Below, in pieces: positions 1 through 10,506 of a stretch of DNA of 32,969 nt; the stretch's first letter is position 1; each line of letters opens with the position of its first letter. Under the pieces are notes generated by a model. It was not told the origin of the DNA, did not search any database, and was given only the letters and a program-made list of their open reading frames with translations. This stretch comes from Vitrella brassicaformis. Lineage: Eukaryota > Sar > Vitrellaceae. The stretch is taken from positions 115,619 through 148,587 of the forward strand of contig CDMY01000239.1 in NCBI GenBank assembly GCA_001179505.1, given 5' to 3'. The position numbers were made by a program, and so were the translations under genes.

Positions 1-16
1 GGGGGGGGGGGGGGGG
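1..16. repeat. Poly-G run at window edge
   Basis: Sixteen consecutive G residues open the window. No other such run is seen. It is most likely a contig-edge or sequencing artefact, and it means the gene that follows is cut at its 5' end. Confidence 0.7.
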
Positions 17-61
17 TGTGGTGGTCATGTCTTGTGTTGTGTCTGCCTGGGTTGTGTGCAG

Positions 62-1235
62 AGTTTCTTCGTCGACAATGCCGTGCGCTCGGCGCTACGC
101 GCCAACGAAGTCCTGCATCAGCTGCGCGACAGCTTCTACAAGTACGTGTGTGTGTCGTTGGCCACCACACACCACACCGCACCTCACCGCACACCAATCC
201 CATCCCATTGTGTCTGTGCGTCTGTGTGGTTTGCCGGACAGGTTGCATGAGGCGCGTGACATCTCGGTGACGCAGGCGCTCAAGCTCTCCCTCGCCAAGG
301 GGTTCAAGACGGTAGGTCGACTCTCGAGGTTCGCCATGATTGGGGGCGGTGTGGGCCCCTTGGGGTCGAATCGCGGGACACGCCATACAGATTGGGAGGC
401 TGCATGTGGTGGTTGGTTGATTCAGGCGGCGTTGTCCATCGCCCGCGGCCCCCATGTCGCGCTGGCACTCAACCACCTGTGGGCCCTCAACTGCACACAC
501 ACATACACATACACGCAACACATACCATCACACTGATCATATGTGAGTGTCTGTCTGTCTGCCTGTCGTCTGTGTGTGTGTGTGTGTGTGTGCAGCATCA
601 GTCAGTACCGACACCTGCGACAGACAGACAGACAGACAGACCCCCACATGTGATCAATGTGATGGGATGTGTTGTGTTGTGTGTCTGTGCGTATGTGTGT
701 GTGCAGTTGAGGGCGAGGCCCGCAAGTTGATAGAGGACATCTACAGCCGCACCAGCGGCACTGTGCAAGAGAAACGACAGGCCGTCAAGGAGGCACTCGA
801 GGGACGGTACGCACACACACACAGAGAGACAGACAGACAGACACTCGCGCGTGTGTGTGTGTTGTGCAGCACCATCACGACCAGCCACGTCAAGCAGGCC
901 TACACCATCGTACGCACACACGCCTCACACACTCACTCACTCACTCACTCAGTCACCCACCCACACTCACACGCGCACATCTGTGCTGTGCTGTGCTGTG
1001 CTGTGGTGGATGCAGCACGAGATCGACTACACCAAGACAGCCGACAGGTCACACAAACAAACACCGCAGTCGATACGATAAACCAATAATGCATTGAGTC
1101 ACTGTCTCCCTGTGAGTGTGTGTGTGTGTGTGCATTCCTGCTCACTGGCTGCAGTTTGTTTGAGTCGGGCGGCGTTCAGACATCGTTCAGAACAGTGAGC
1201 AGAACACGCTCATGGATGGATGGATGGATGGGTGG

Positions 1236-1272
<37 letters not shown>

Positions 1273-4200
1273 TTCTCCACGCGCTACAACATTGATCTCC
1301 CCCCAGGCAGCGTCCGCCCATGCTAGTACGGATGCTGCCTGCATCCACTGACACATCAATCACACTCTGACTGAAATTTTTGCCCCTCTCTCTCTGTTCT
1401 GTGTGTGCAGGTGTGTCTGCGTGGCCGTCGCGAGTGCGTCATTCCACCTGCTGTGGTCAGTCAGGCTGCATAGCACTCACTCCACACACGTGGCTGTCTG
1501 TCTGGATTTCTCTCGGTGGGTGATGTGTGTGATGTGTGTGTTCCCGCAGTGCCGTGTGACGGGTGCGCCCAAGCGGGGTGACGAGCGCTCCCTACAACTC
1601 GTGCGCCGCACCATGATCTCAGAGACGTACGCACAACCCCCTCTCTCCCTGCTCCCCCGCACTTTTCCCCCTGTGTGTCATGTCTGTGTGTCTGTCTGTT
1701 TGTCTGTCTGTGTGTATGTCAGTCGTATGGATCCGGCCCAGCGCATGAAACACCTCAAGGGCTGCTGCCTCTGTTCGGCAATCCAGCTGGCCGACCAGTT
1801 CCTCCAGGCACGTGTGTGTGCGTCTGGGGGGTTGGCAATGGATGATGAATGGCATTGTGAACCGACCCATGGATGGACGGATGGACGTGTATGTGTGTGG
1901 ATGGTCAGGTGGAGGGCTGGGAGCTCGACAAGAACCTCTTCAAGTGCGACATCGGCAAGAGAGACGTACGCGAGATGCCACACACACACACATACACAAC
2001 ACCAGGACACACACAGAGATGTCCATGCCATATCCCTCCCTCCCTCCCTCGTGCGTGTGTGCGTGTGTGTGTGCAGCCGATCGACCCCACTATGTTGGAC
2101 CAGCAGCAGAAGCAGTCGGTGGCCAAGCCGCCACCCCTCGTCGTCGACCAGAACAGCATCATGGCCGTGTGCGTCATCCAGGAGCAAGGCGAAAGACAGC
2201 TCGGACCCTTCCTAGGCGCACTCAAAACGCAACTCGACACGTACGCCACACACACACAAACACCCTCTCTCTCTCTTTCACACACACGGAGGGATGGATG
2301 GCACAGAGGGATGGATGGATGCCCTCTCGTGTGTGTGTGTGTGTGTGCGTGTGTACAGTTACCGCGTGCGTGTGGCCTCTGAGCCATTCTGCATCCCGGT
2401 GGGGGGTCGTGGCAGGCCCGAGGACAGGTGGCGAGAGGCGGCGCAGCAGGGCGTCGAGAGGATGCTCCAAATGGGCAACATGGGCCCCAAAGAACACGCT
2501 CTCGGGTACACACACACACACACACACACACACGTGGGGGAGTGGGAGAGGCAGAGAGAGAGCTGTGCGTTGACTGCATCCGTGTGTGTGTGTGTGTGTG
2601 TGTGCAGTTGTCTGCTGCTGGCGATCATCCCGGACAGCCTCGAGAAGGTCGTCTACAAGCCCATCAAGAACGTCCGCAAACACACACATACACTGGAGGG
2701 ATGGACGGGCGGATGGGATGGGGGGATGCGCTCCCTCCCTCTGTCTCTGTCTGTTGTCCTCAGGTGTGTTACGTGCAATATGCCGTCAGCTGCCAGTGCA
2801 TCAAGCGCGGCACCATCGAGAAGAAGATGACGGTGGGTACCCACTGAGTCAATCGCGCACTTGGCCATTGCTCACACTCATCCCTCTGTGTGTGTGGTGT
2901 GTTGATGCCATCGATCAACGCATCGCATCAGGTGGTGGCTCCCAAGCTGGTGACGCAGATCATCTGCAAGATGGGCGGCCACGGCTGGTCGATCCCGGCC
3001 ATCAAAGGTGAGAGCGATGGGGCGAGTGACACACAGCACAAGACACCACACCGAACAACACGGACCCACACAATCCCCCATGCGTGTGGCGTGCGTGTGT
3101 GCAGATTCCATCAGCCCGCCCGACAAGGGGCCCAAGCCGACAATGGCCATCGGCATCAACATGGGCAAGTGCCTCAGCAGCGCCATGTGTGCCTTCACCG
3201 CATCCGTCAACATCGAGTACGCACCCAGTCAAACACCCCCACCTCCCCCCACCGCCCAGCCCATTCACCATTGAGGTGTGTGTGTGTGTGTGTAGGTTCA
3301 CGAGTTACGTGTCGGTGGTGGAGTTTCTGCAGCAGGACGACCCTGCCGTTGGCCGCAAGCGGAGCTACAAAGAGAGGGAGGCCGAGGCGTTCAAGTGGTG
3401 CTTTCCCAAGTTCGTCCAGGCCTTCGCACGGTCCAACGAAGGCAGAAAGCCTGCGTAAGGAGGACTCACCACACAAGGAACAGACACAGCAGACAGACGG
3501 GCAAGCTTGTGTGTGACTGTGTGACTGTGTCGGTCGGTCAGCCGCATCATCATATACCGCGATGGCGTGCCCGAGGCCGAGAAACCCGACTTCTTCAAGT
3601 GAATGAGTCATCGCATCGCGGCCATGGATGCATCTCTCTCTCTCTGTGTGTGTGTGTGGTCAGGTACTACATGAATTCAGGCAGGAAGGGCGAGCCCGGC
3701 GCGATCCCCACCGCACTCGACCAGCTGCGGTCCCAAGAGGGTTTCGAGAACTACAACCCTGCCGTCCTCCTGTGCATCGTACGCACACCACCACCCACAC
3801 ACACACACAACACCCGCTCACATAGTGGATGGATGGATGGATGGATGACACACCCCCTCCTCCCTCTCTCTCTGAATATCTATGTGTGTGTGTGTGTGTG
3901 TGTGGTGCAGGTGAGCAAGCGTGGCCCGGGTGCTGTGAAGTTCTTCCAGATCACCGGAGAGGGCAGGGACGGCACTCCACAGGTAGGCGCCTGAACGACT
4001 GAGGGGGGGGTGGGGGCCTTCGGTTACATCCGTTGTGCTGTGTGTCTATTTTGTGTTGTGTTGTGTTGTGTTGTGATGTGTTGTGTGCAGGTCAGGAACC
4101 CGCCCGAGCGTTGTGTGTTCGATCGTGACGTGACCTACGACTACAAGTTCGACTTCTGTAAGCACCTTTGTTTGCACCCACACGCGCAGCGCACCCACAG

Positions 4201-4712
4201 GCATACGACGTAGGTAGACGTGTGTGCATCCATCTCCCTCTGGATGCATGTGTGTGTGTCTCCATGATGTAGACTGCTGCCATCAGCGCGTCACTCAGGT
4301 ACGCACGCACAGCAGACAGACAGACATACAGACCCATGGATGGATGGATGGATTTATGCCACCGAGCAGGGCTCCATCACGCCGACATACTACGACGTCT
4401 TGTACAACGACTTCATCATCAAGAAGGAGGGGCAGGAGGGCGGCATGCAGGCAGCCAAAATTCAGGAATTCACACAGCAATTCGCGTCCATCTACCAGAA
4501 CTGGTACGTTGGCTGGAGGAGTGGGGGTCGTCGTATGGCTGGCTCTGTGTGTGCGTGTGTGCGTGTGTGTGTGTGTGTGTGTGTTCAGGCCGGGTGGCCC
4601 GATTCGGGTGCCTGCGCCACTCATATACGCCGCCAAGCTGTCAGACATGGTGGCCGACCACCTGCGAGAGCACTTCAACCCACGCCTCGAGAGCTTTCTG
4701 TTCTTCCTCTAA
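62..4712 (+). CDS. PIWI/Argonaute family protein, 5' partial, many exons
   Basis: Argonaute proteins bind small guide RNAs and silence complementary RNA or chromatin. Exons, phase-checked: 62-141, 242-311, 426-492, 707-806, 870-909, 1016-1047, 1155-1194, 1270-1311, 1411-1455, 1550-1626, 1723-1807, 1909-1965, 2077-2240, 2359-2505, 2608-2671, 2764-2832, 2932-3007, 3105-3216, 3296-3454, 3542-3598, 3664-3778, 3911-3982, 4091-4157, 4273-4298, 4370-4503, 4589-4712 (TAA). The joined frame has 707 codons. The end of the PAZ domain is visible (YFSTRYNIDL, 1270). The MID domain has the guide 5'-phosphate pocket pattern VYKPIK, then SCQC, then QIICKMGG; the Gln in the last motif is typical of the PIWI clade. 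The PIWI domain includes AIGINMG, IIIYRDGVPE, HQRVTQGSITPTYYDVLYND and VPAPLIYAAKL, and the protein ends in FLFFL, close to the PIWI-clade YYL end. Three catalytic positions look substituted (see findings). The start codon lies before the window. The join 492/707 needs a GC donor, and the N-terminal exons are the least certain part. Confidence 0.88.
2508..2604 (+). repeat. Intron with (CA)n at its 5' end and (TG)n at its 3' end
   Basis: The intron at 2506-2607 starts GTACACACAC, with a CA tract running to about 2533, and ends with a TG tract (about 2582-2604) directly before CAG. The two tracts are reverse complements and could pair in the pre-mRNA. The same arrangement is seen in introns 807-869, 1966-2076, 2241-2358 and 3779-3910 of this gene. 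Several introns also hold GGAT tetranucleotide repeats between the tracts. Confidence 0.8.
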
Positions 4713-5587
4713 GCCAACACACCCATACTCGGCCACACCTACGTGCGCATGAAGGTGCGTGCATCGCATCCACACACGCAGACGAGCGCACCAAACCACC
4801 CACACCCACCCGAGCAGCATATTTCTCTGCCTGCCTGCCTGCCTGCCTGCTTGTGCGTGTGTGTGTGGTCGTTCAGCAGTGGTTTTTCCGTCCGTGTCGA
4901 TCGCTTTGAAGGAGGGGCAGTGGGATGGCATACATACAGACAGTTTTGCAATACGTGTGGGGGGTGGGTGCATACAAGGAGGAGAGATACACACGATACA
5001 CACCCTGTGTATCGTCAGCACATCGCTAGCTGTGGTTTTCCCCCACTCACTCACTCCCTCACTCACTCGTCGTCTCGTCAGCTGTCTGCCTGCATATATA
5101 TGGACACTTGGCGGCCCACCGAGTGACTCTGTCCCTCTCTCTCCGTGGCGTGTGTTGCTTGGGCGCGCTTGTGCGAGTAAGTGTGTATGTGATCTTCTGA
5201 CAATGCATTGTGGGGTGGATCTACTGTGTGAAAGTGAACCTGTGGTCGTGACAGATGTGAGCTGGTGACACTGACACGTCAGCGCATATGTGTTACGACC
5301 ACACGTCGCCCGGCACACAGTCTGCATGCCGCCGATTTTGCACCACATACGGGTGGTGGTTTCGTATGTGTTCCGGACACGTTTGTACGTGCTTGCGTGA
5401 CATCCCGGGCACGAAAGAGAGAGACACGCCTAGGTTTTTCCGCCATTCATAGGGCCGCCGTCGTTGTGCATACATTTGTCCGTAGGTCTGTCTGTCTGTC
5501 TGTCTGCAGAGAGTCTGTCTCCCTCCCTCCCTTTCTGACTGCCTGGATGTCTCTGTATGTATGTATGTAGATACCTATTACACCATC
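4713..5587. other. Intergenic stretch, no gene seen
   Basis: This lies between the Argonaute stop codon and the first possible exon of the next gene. It contains short tandem repeats (CCTG near 4830, CACT near 5045-5070, TCTG near 5488-5508) and no open frame with splice signals or family resemblance. It probably holds the Argonaute 3' UTR and the upstream region of the next gene. No tRNA-like element was recognised. Confidence 0.6.
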
Positions 5588-8500
5588 ATGCCGAGTCAGA
5601 GAGGAGTGATCGTAAGTAGGGTGACCAATCGCTTTATGCACGCACGTGTGCACATGCGCCATCCGCGTACATATGTGGACACAAATGATCCGTTTTGGCG
5701 CGTGACGACACAGACGCCATAAGCATCGATCGATACAGGCCGCACACATAGCAACAGCTTTACTGTGTGAAACCACGCACGCTTACCGATGTCATGAGTG
5801 GCGCCAACTTGAGAGGGGCGCGGCATGGAGAGGGCGTAGGGAGGGATTCTCGGATTTCCACATCAGTTGTCCCACATCGACTGTCGATTCATTCGCGCAT
5901 GCAAGAAGGACGCCCCCATAGGCCCCCATGTCGAAAAGATGTTCCTCGTATTCTCTGCTCTCCTGTGTCGGTTTGCACTGGCCAACGGGCTGCGACACAC
6001 ACCGTCAGCCCGGCGCTTCACACTGGCAGGGGCGATGTGGCTCAACGTGACGTAAGCGCACAGACAGCCTGGCCCAAAGAGGAAGCAGAAGCAGGAGAAG
6101 GGCATCACCGTTTCCTTTGAACACTCATGTAAGTAGGTCTGTGTGCAGCCATGGACAGATGCAGACAGAGACCCACAACACACATGCATATGCGTGTGTG
6201 GGCGTGACATCGATGTGATATACATCCCTTCAGACTGCAATCAGGTCAACGATGTCTGTTTCTCGTGGGACTATCCCGCTCCGTCTGAGAAGCGAATGTA
6301 TAGCCTGACCGACGACAAGTTTTCGAGGTGCGTGTCACACACAATCCATATGTATGCAGCAGACCGCAGGCAGGCCACTGCGCTGTTTGTGTGCATGTGT
6401 GTCACGGACAGTATAATTCGGAACATGGACGCGCCTGAGCGAGGCCTCGAGTGCGAGAGGCGCCAGGTGTTCTGCCCCGAAGACTACGACGGCGAGGGGG
6501 AGCTAACCTACCGGGGTCAGAATCAGACTGCCGCATGTCCGGGCCCCAAAAAGGAGATACTTCGGTGTTGCCGCTCGTGGGACGCCTCGAACTTTGAGCA
6601 CTTCTTCATCGACGACACCACTGCTGCACCTGCAGAGGAGACAGACGAAGAGTGAGGGAGCCAATGAAAGGCATTCCTTCGTGCGTACGTACTTATGCGT
6701 GCATCTGTGTGCAGGGCCCTTCCTCTGAGCGAGGATTGCTGTAGCAGTCCCAAACACGCCCCGGCCACCGTTACCAGCGTATGTATGTATTGTATGCACC
6801 CACGTATAGTATCCAGCGCCAGACCAGACAACGCAACGGGAGGGCAAGGCAAGTACCCGCCTGCCCTGCCTATGTAGTGCTTGTCTGGTGTGTGACCAGC
6901 TCTGGGACGTTTGGCAGCTCCTCGCACAGGCATGCACTCACTGCAGCCCAGCCACCTGACCTTGATGTCGTGTTGTCTTGTTTGCTCGTCTGCTTGTTTG
7001 CTTCAGCTTCACTACGTCACTTTGCAGCGGACGGCGAAGTGGCACAAGTGGGAGACACCGCATATGCACTGGGGACATCCGCAGGAGGGAGGTGTTGAGG
7101 AGCCGCCGCGTGTGAAGGCCATGAACGATTGGGTCAGGACGTGGTTGAAACAGTACTGGCCGGTTGTCATGGAAGAGGTGAGTGACGTGACAGTCATCCA
7201 GAATGCTCCCTGCCTGCACGCGCCCTCATGGCGGCCATGAGCTTTGGATGGGCAGATGACCGTGTGGAGACGGATTCAAGTGGCCACACGCATACACATA
7301 CACGCGCACACCCAGCACAAGAAGTTCATCGCGTAAGCAAGAAAGGGCCGATGGAACGAATCAGGTCGGGTGGCTGCGTCCCTCCCTGCCATCCATTTGT
7401 CGATTGATGCTCAGGCAGGTGTGCCGGTTCATCGGGCAGGCCCGTCTGCCCGTCCCTTATGACCACACCACCCGAAACCGCCTAGCGGCGCTGTACGTCC
7501 GCCCCGATCTGTGGGAGGAGGACCCTTTAGCAGATACTCTGAGACAGCGTGAGGCCTGCATCAGTGTGCCCAAGACATGGGAGATCCATGAGGCGACTGA
7601 GTGTGACGCCTTCGCAGCCCGCGAAGAACCCCGGGCCTCGGAGAAGACAGCGACTGAGGCAGGTAGCGAGGGGGAGAGACAAAGTGAGTCTGAGGAGGAG
7701 AGAGACATTGAGACGGTGTGCGTGGAGCCCACGTGGGAGACACCGGTGTTATTCGATTTCCCATCGTACGCCAACCAGCTATGTGAGGGAGAACTGAGGG
7801 ATGCCTGAATAATTCATGTATGTGTCGCTTGCTGCTGACGATGTACGGCACGTGTGCGTCTGCGGCCCATGTGCCTTTGCAGGTGGTCCTCATGGCGCGT
7901 GCAAGGCCTATGACATGTACAACTTCGAGTTTGCTGACTTGTTCTGGTTGAGTGGGCCTGCTGCTATCTATCGATGCGCTGTCTGCTTACTCTGACTTGC
8001 CACATGCAGGTGCCGAAGAGGGACGAGACGTCGGCGGCATGGAAGAAGCTGTTCGACCGAAAGACCAAGGAGAAGTGCTGTGCGGTAGGCACGAGACATG
8101 GAGGCACAAACGCACACAAACCCAACACAACACATGCGCCTTTCCCTCACACGTGCGCGTGTGCATTGACTGACTCAATCAGGGCTATGTGCCGATGCGG
8201 CTCATCGAGTTGTGGCGACTGGCTTCCATCGGCTACTTCGAGACAGAGAAGCTGGGAGAAGATGCCATCAATGAAGCCAAGAAGGTTGTCGAGGCTGCCT
8301 TGTTAAGGTTTCGCGTCTCTGCGGCGCTTCAGAAAGGTCTGGACAAATGTAACAACACAGATTGATCCATCGTGTGTCGCCGAGTGCGTGTCTTCACGTG
8401 TGTATCAGGTCCTCTGCGTTTTGTGTGCAACTTTATATCCAACTACATGGCCAACTCACTGCTGGAGGACGTCAAGGCGGAGGACGTCAAGGACGTCAGG

Positions 8501-10235
8501 GGAGATTTTGTAGGCGACGCTGTAAAGATCAAGATCGGCCTAAAGCTGGTGCTGCAGCCAGACATCGAGGACCTGGTGCTCGAAAAGCAAACGGGGGGGA
8601 AGTCGCTTCTTGAACTGGGCACATGTAAGCGACTGACTGGAAGGGGAGCCACATGCTACGAAAGAATGTATTGATTGACGGGTGCGAATGTGGGTGAATA
8701 GGTGTGCCAGAGGACATGCTTGCCGCCTACGATGCTTCGTTCCCCACCTTCAAGCCTCCCTCCGATGCCGACAAGAAGGCCCCTTGGCTCGACTTTGAAG
8801 GCCTTTTGCACAAGGCGTGTGGAAAAAAGTTCGGCGGCCATGGGTATGACGCTCCATCCCAGGTATGACAGAAAGGAGAAGGAGTGTGTCGAGGTGTGTC
8901 GATGTGCCGATATGCGTGTGTGGTTGACTGCACTGCCACCGCTGGATGAAACACGCACACACACGTCAGATGTACAGACTATACAAGCCCCACCACGCCG
9001 TGCCCGCCCACAAGGTGAACGGGCCACGCCCAACACTCAGTGTCACGGCTCCAGTAGCTTGAGGACACATATAGCATGTGTGTCTCTCTCTCACGTACTC
9101 GTCTAGGACTTCGACAAGTGCCTTCCTGGCTATTCCCACGTCACGTTACGTCAAGTCTGGTGCGTATGTAGGCTCAAAGAAGGACCCTTCGGCGCGGTCA
9201 GCCAGCCTTCTTCTCTTCGCTTGTGTGCAGGGACTATCTCAGCGCTCGGTTTCATGTCGAACACGACATCCTGAAGCCGAAATGGCCTGCGGGAAAGCCA
9301 TCGCCATCAAACAAGAAGGTGAGTGATACCTGTTGCATTGTACGCAAGAGACGAAAAAGTACAGAAGCAAGCTCCGTTGATGGTGTCCGTCAGGGAGAGC
9401 CGGTCAAGTGGGAAGATGTGACATTTCACTCTCCGGAACTCAACAACATTTATGCGCTGACCTCTGCCGAGATCGACAAGGCCTTCAGCGACATGTATGA
9501 GCTGGACCAAGCCATGCACCACGTCGCAGTCTTGAGACTCACACAGACCCGCCGTCGCATATTTCTATTGTACGTATGCGTCGTGTCAGCACGCTCCGTT
9601 TCGCCACTTGTGTCTGCTGGTGATGCGTGCGGTGAAGGACCTCCCGGACGGTCTGGTGGTCACATTGCGGCCAGAAGACGTCACGCCGTACCTTTCAGAC
9701 TCCTATAAAGACCTGCTGGAAACGGGACACTGTGAGCAATGCAGTACTGCAATGCACTCCCGAGTACATGCATGTAGCCGTGCGTGATGCGTGTCTCTTT
9801 TGGTGTCACAGGTTTGCCGCATCGGTACAAAGATCCAGGTGGGAGAGAGTGCCGATATCTGCGACTGGCTACCGTTCTTCTCGCGCAGATATTGTTAAGC
9901 GGAGGACCAAGAATGTGAAAGCCCTCAAAACCAATCCATCCGACGTCACCAAGGCACTCAACGCATATATCATGAAGAAACTCGACCACCTATGTGGCAA
10001 GCGCGACTTTGGTAAGGAAGCAAGCCGCGACACGCAGAAGCCATTCCACTTTGCATCTATGGCTTGGACTTTTGTGCCTTCGTTGTGTGTGTGTTCCTTC
10101 TTGTCTGTGTGTGTGGGTGCAGAGTCACCCAATAACCGCGGCAATCGGGTCGAAACATTCATGCTGGTCGCCATCATGGCTGCACTGCTGCCGCTGCTCA
10201 GCACGTACATCGGCGATAGACGGATAGACAAATAG
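5588..10235 (+). CDS. Unknown-family protein: N-terminal signal or anchor, Cys-rich region, C-terminal membrane segment
   Basis: I do not recognise the family. Core exons, all phase-consistent: 5939-6051 (or 5939-6036), 6064-6128, 6234-6327, 6412-6651, 6715-6778, 7007-7177, 7256-7332, 7415-7782, 7883-7980, 8010-8084, 8183-8336, 8409-8624, 8702-8862, 8970-9014, 9107-9159, 9231-9318, 9394-9522, 9590-9731, 9812-9838, 9889-10011, 10123-10235 (TAG), about 871 residues. ATG 5939 begins a plausible signal peptide (MFLVFSALLCRFALANG). An alternative start at 5588 encodes an 8-codon exon with a GTAAGT donor at 5612; joined to 5867 it adds residues in the same frame, and would make the hydrophobic stretch internal. 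A Cys-rich stretch follows (CNQVNDVCFSW, LECERRQVFC, AACPGP, ILRCC, EDCCSS), then an acidic Glu/Ser-rich part near 7640-7720 and a long mixed region. The C-terminus is hydrophobic (TFMLVAIMAALLPLL) with a short charged tail, suggesting a membrane anchor. The product is probably secretory. The end of exon 7883-7980 is uncertain. Confidence 0.65.
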
Positions 10236-10506
10236 GTCTGCAGTGCGTGTGTGTGTTTGTGTCTCTGAGACATGCATCTTTGGCCGCAAGTATTTGTGAC
10301 ATGCGCCAGATGTCCACAGGCAGGTTTTCAATGAGGGATAGCCACAGAGACGCCTATGTATGTCTGAGTGTCACGTTTGCCAGCTTGTCCAATCATCGAT
10401 GTGTATCCGTCGCGCCGCGGGCGCTATAGACACCTAGCTCCCTTGATCACATCCTCTACACACACGCTGCAGCCATGGTGCGATGCATCTCATCAACAAC
10501 CAGTGA
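10236..10506. other. Short convergent intergenic region
   Basis: The stop codons of the unknown-family gene (+) and the REJ gene (-) are 271 bases apart, so this segment must hold both 3' UTRs and polyadenylation signals. No gene or clear polyadenylation motif was identified. Confidence 0.6.

Noticed and set aside
596-650. Extra Argonaute exon starting after CAG at 595 (frame ISQYRHLRQ)
   Set aside because: No donor after it restores the frame of the next exon at 707, while joining 492 directly to 707 with a GC donor is phase-consistent.
547-1089. Plus-strand open frames rich in Cys-Val and Thr-His
   Set aside because: They arise from TG and CA repeats inside introns; only the embedded short segments are real exons.
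3829-3847. GGAT tetranucleotide repeats as a telomere-like or regulatory array
   Set aside because: Short copies recur inside many introns at variable length; they behave as ordinary intronic microsatellites.
9812-10011. Single exon across 9812-10011 in the unknown-family gene
   Set aside because: Entering from 9731 in phase 1 reaches a stop codon; an intron at 9839-9888 with a good pyrimidine-rich acceptor restores the frame.
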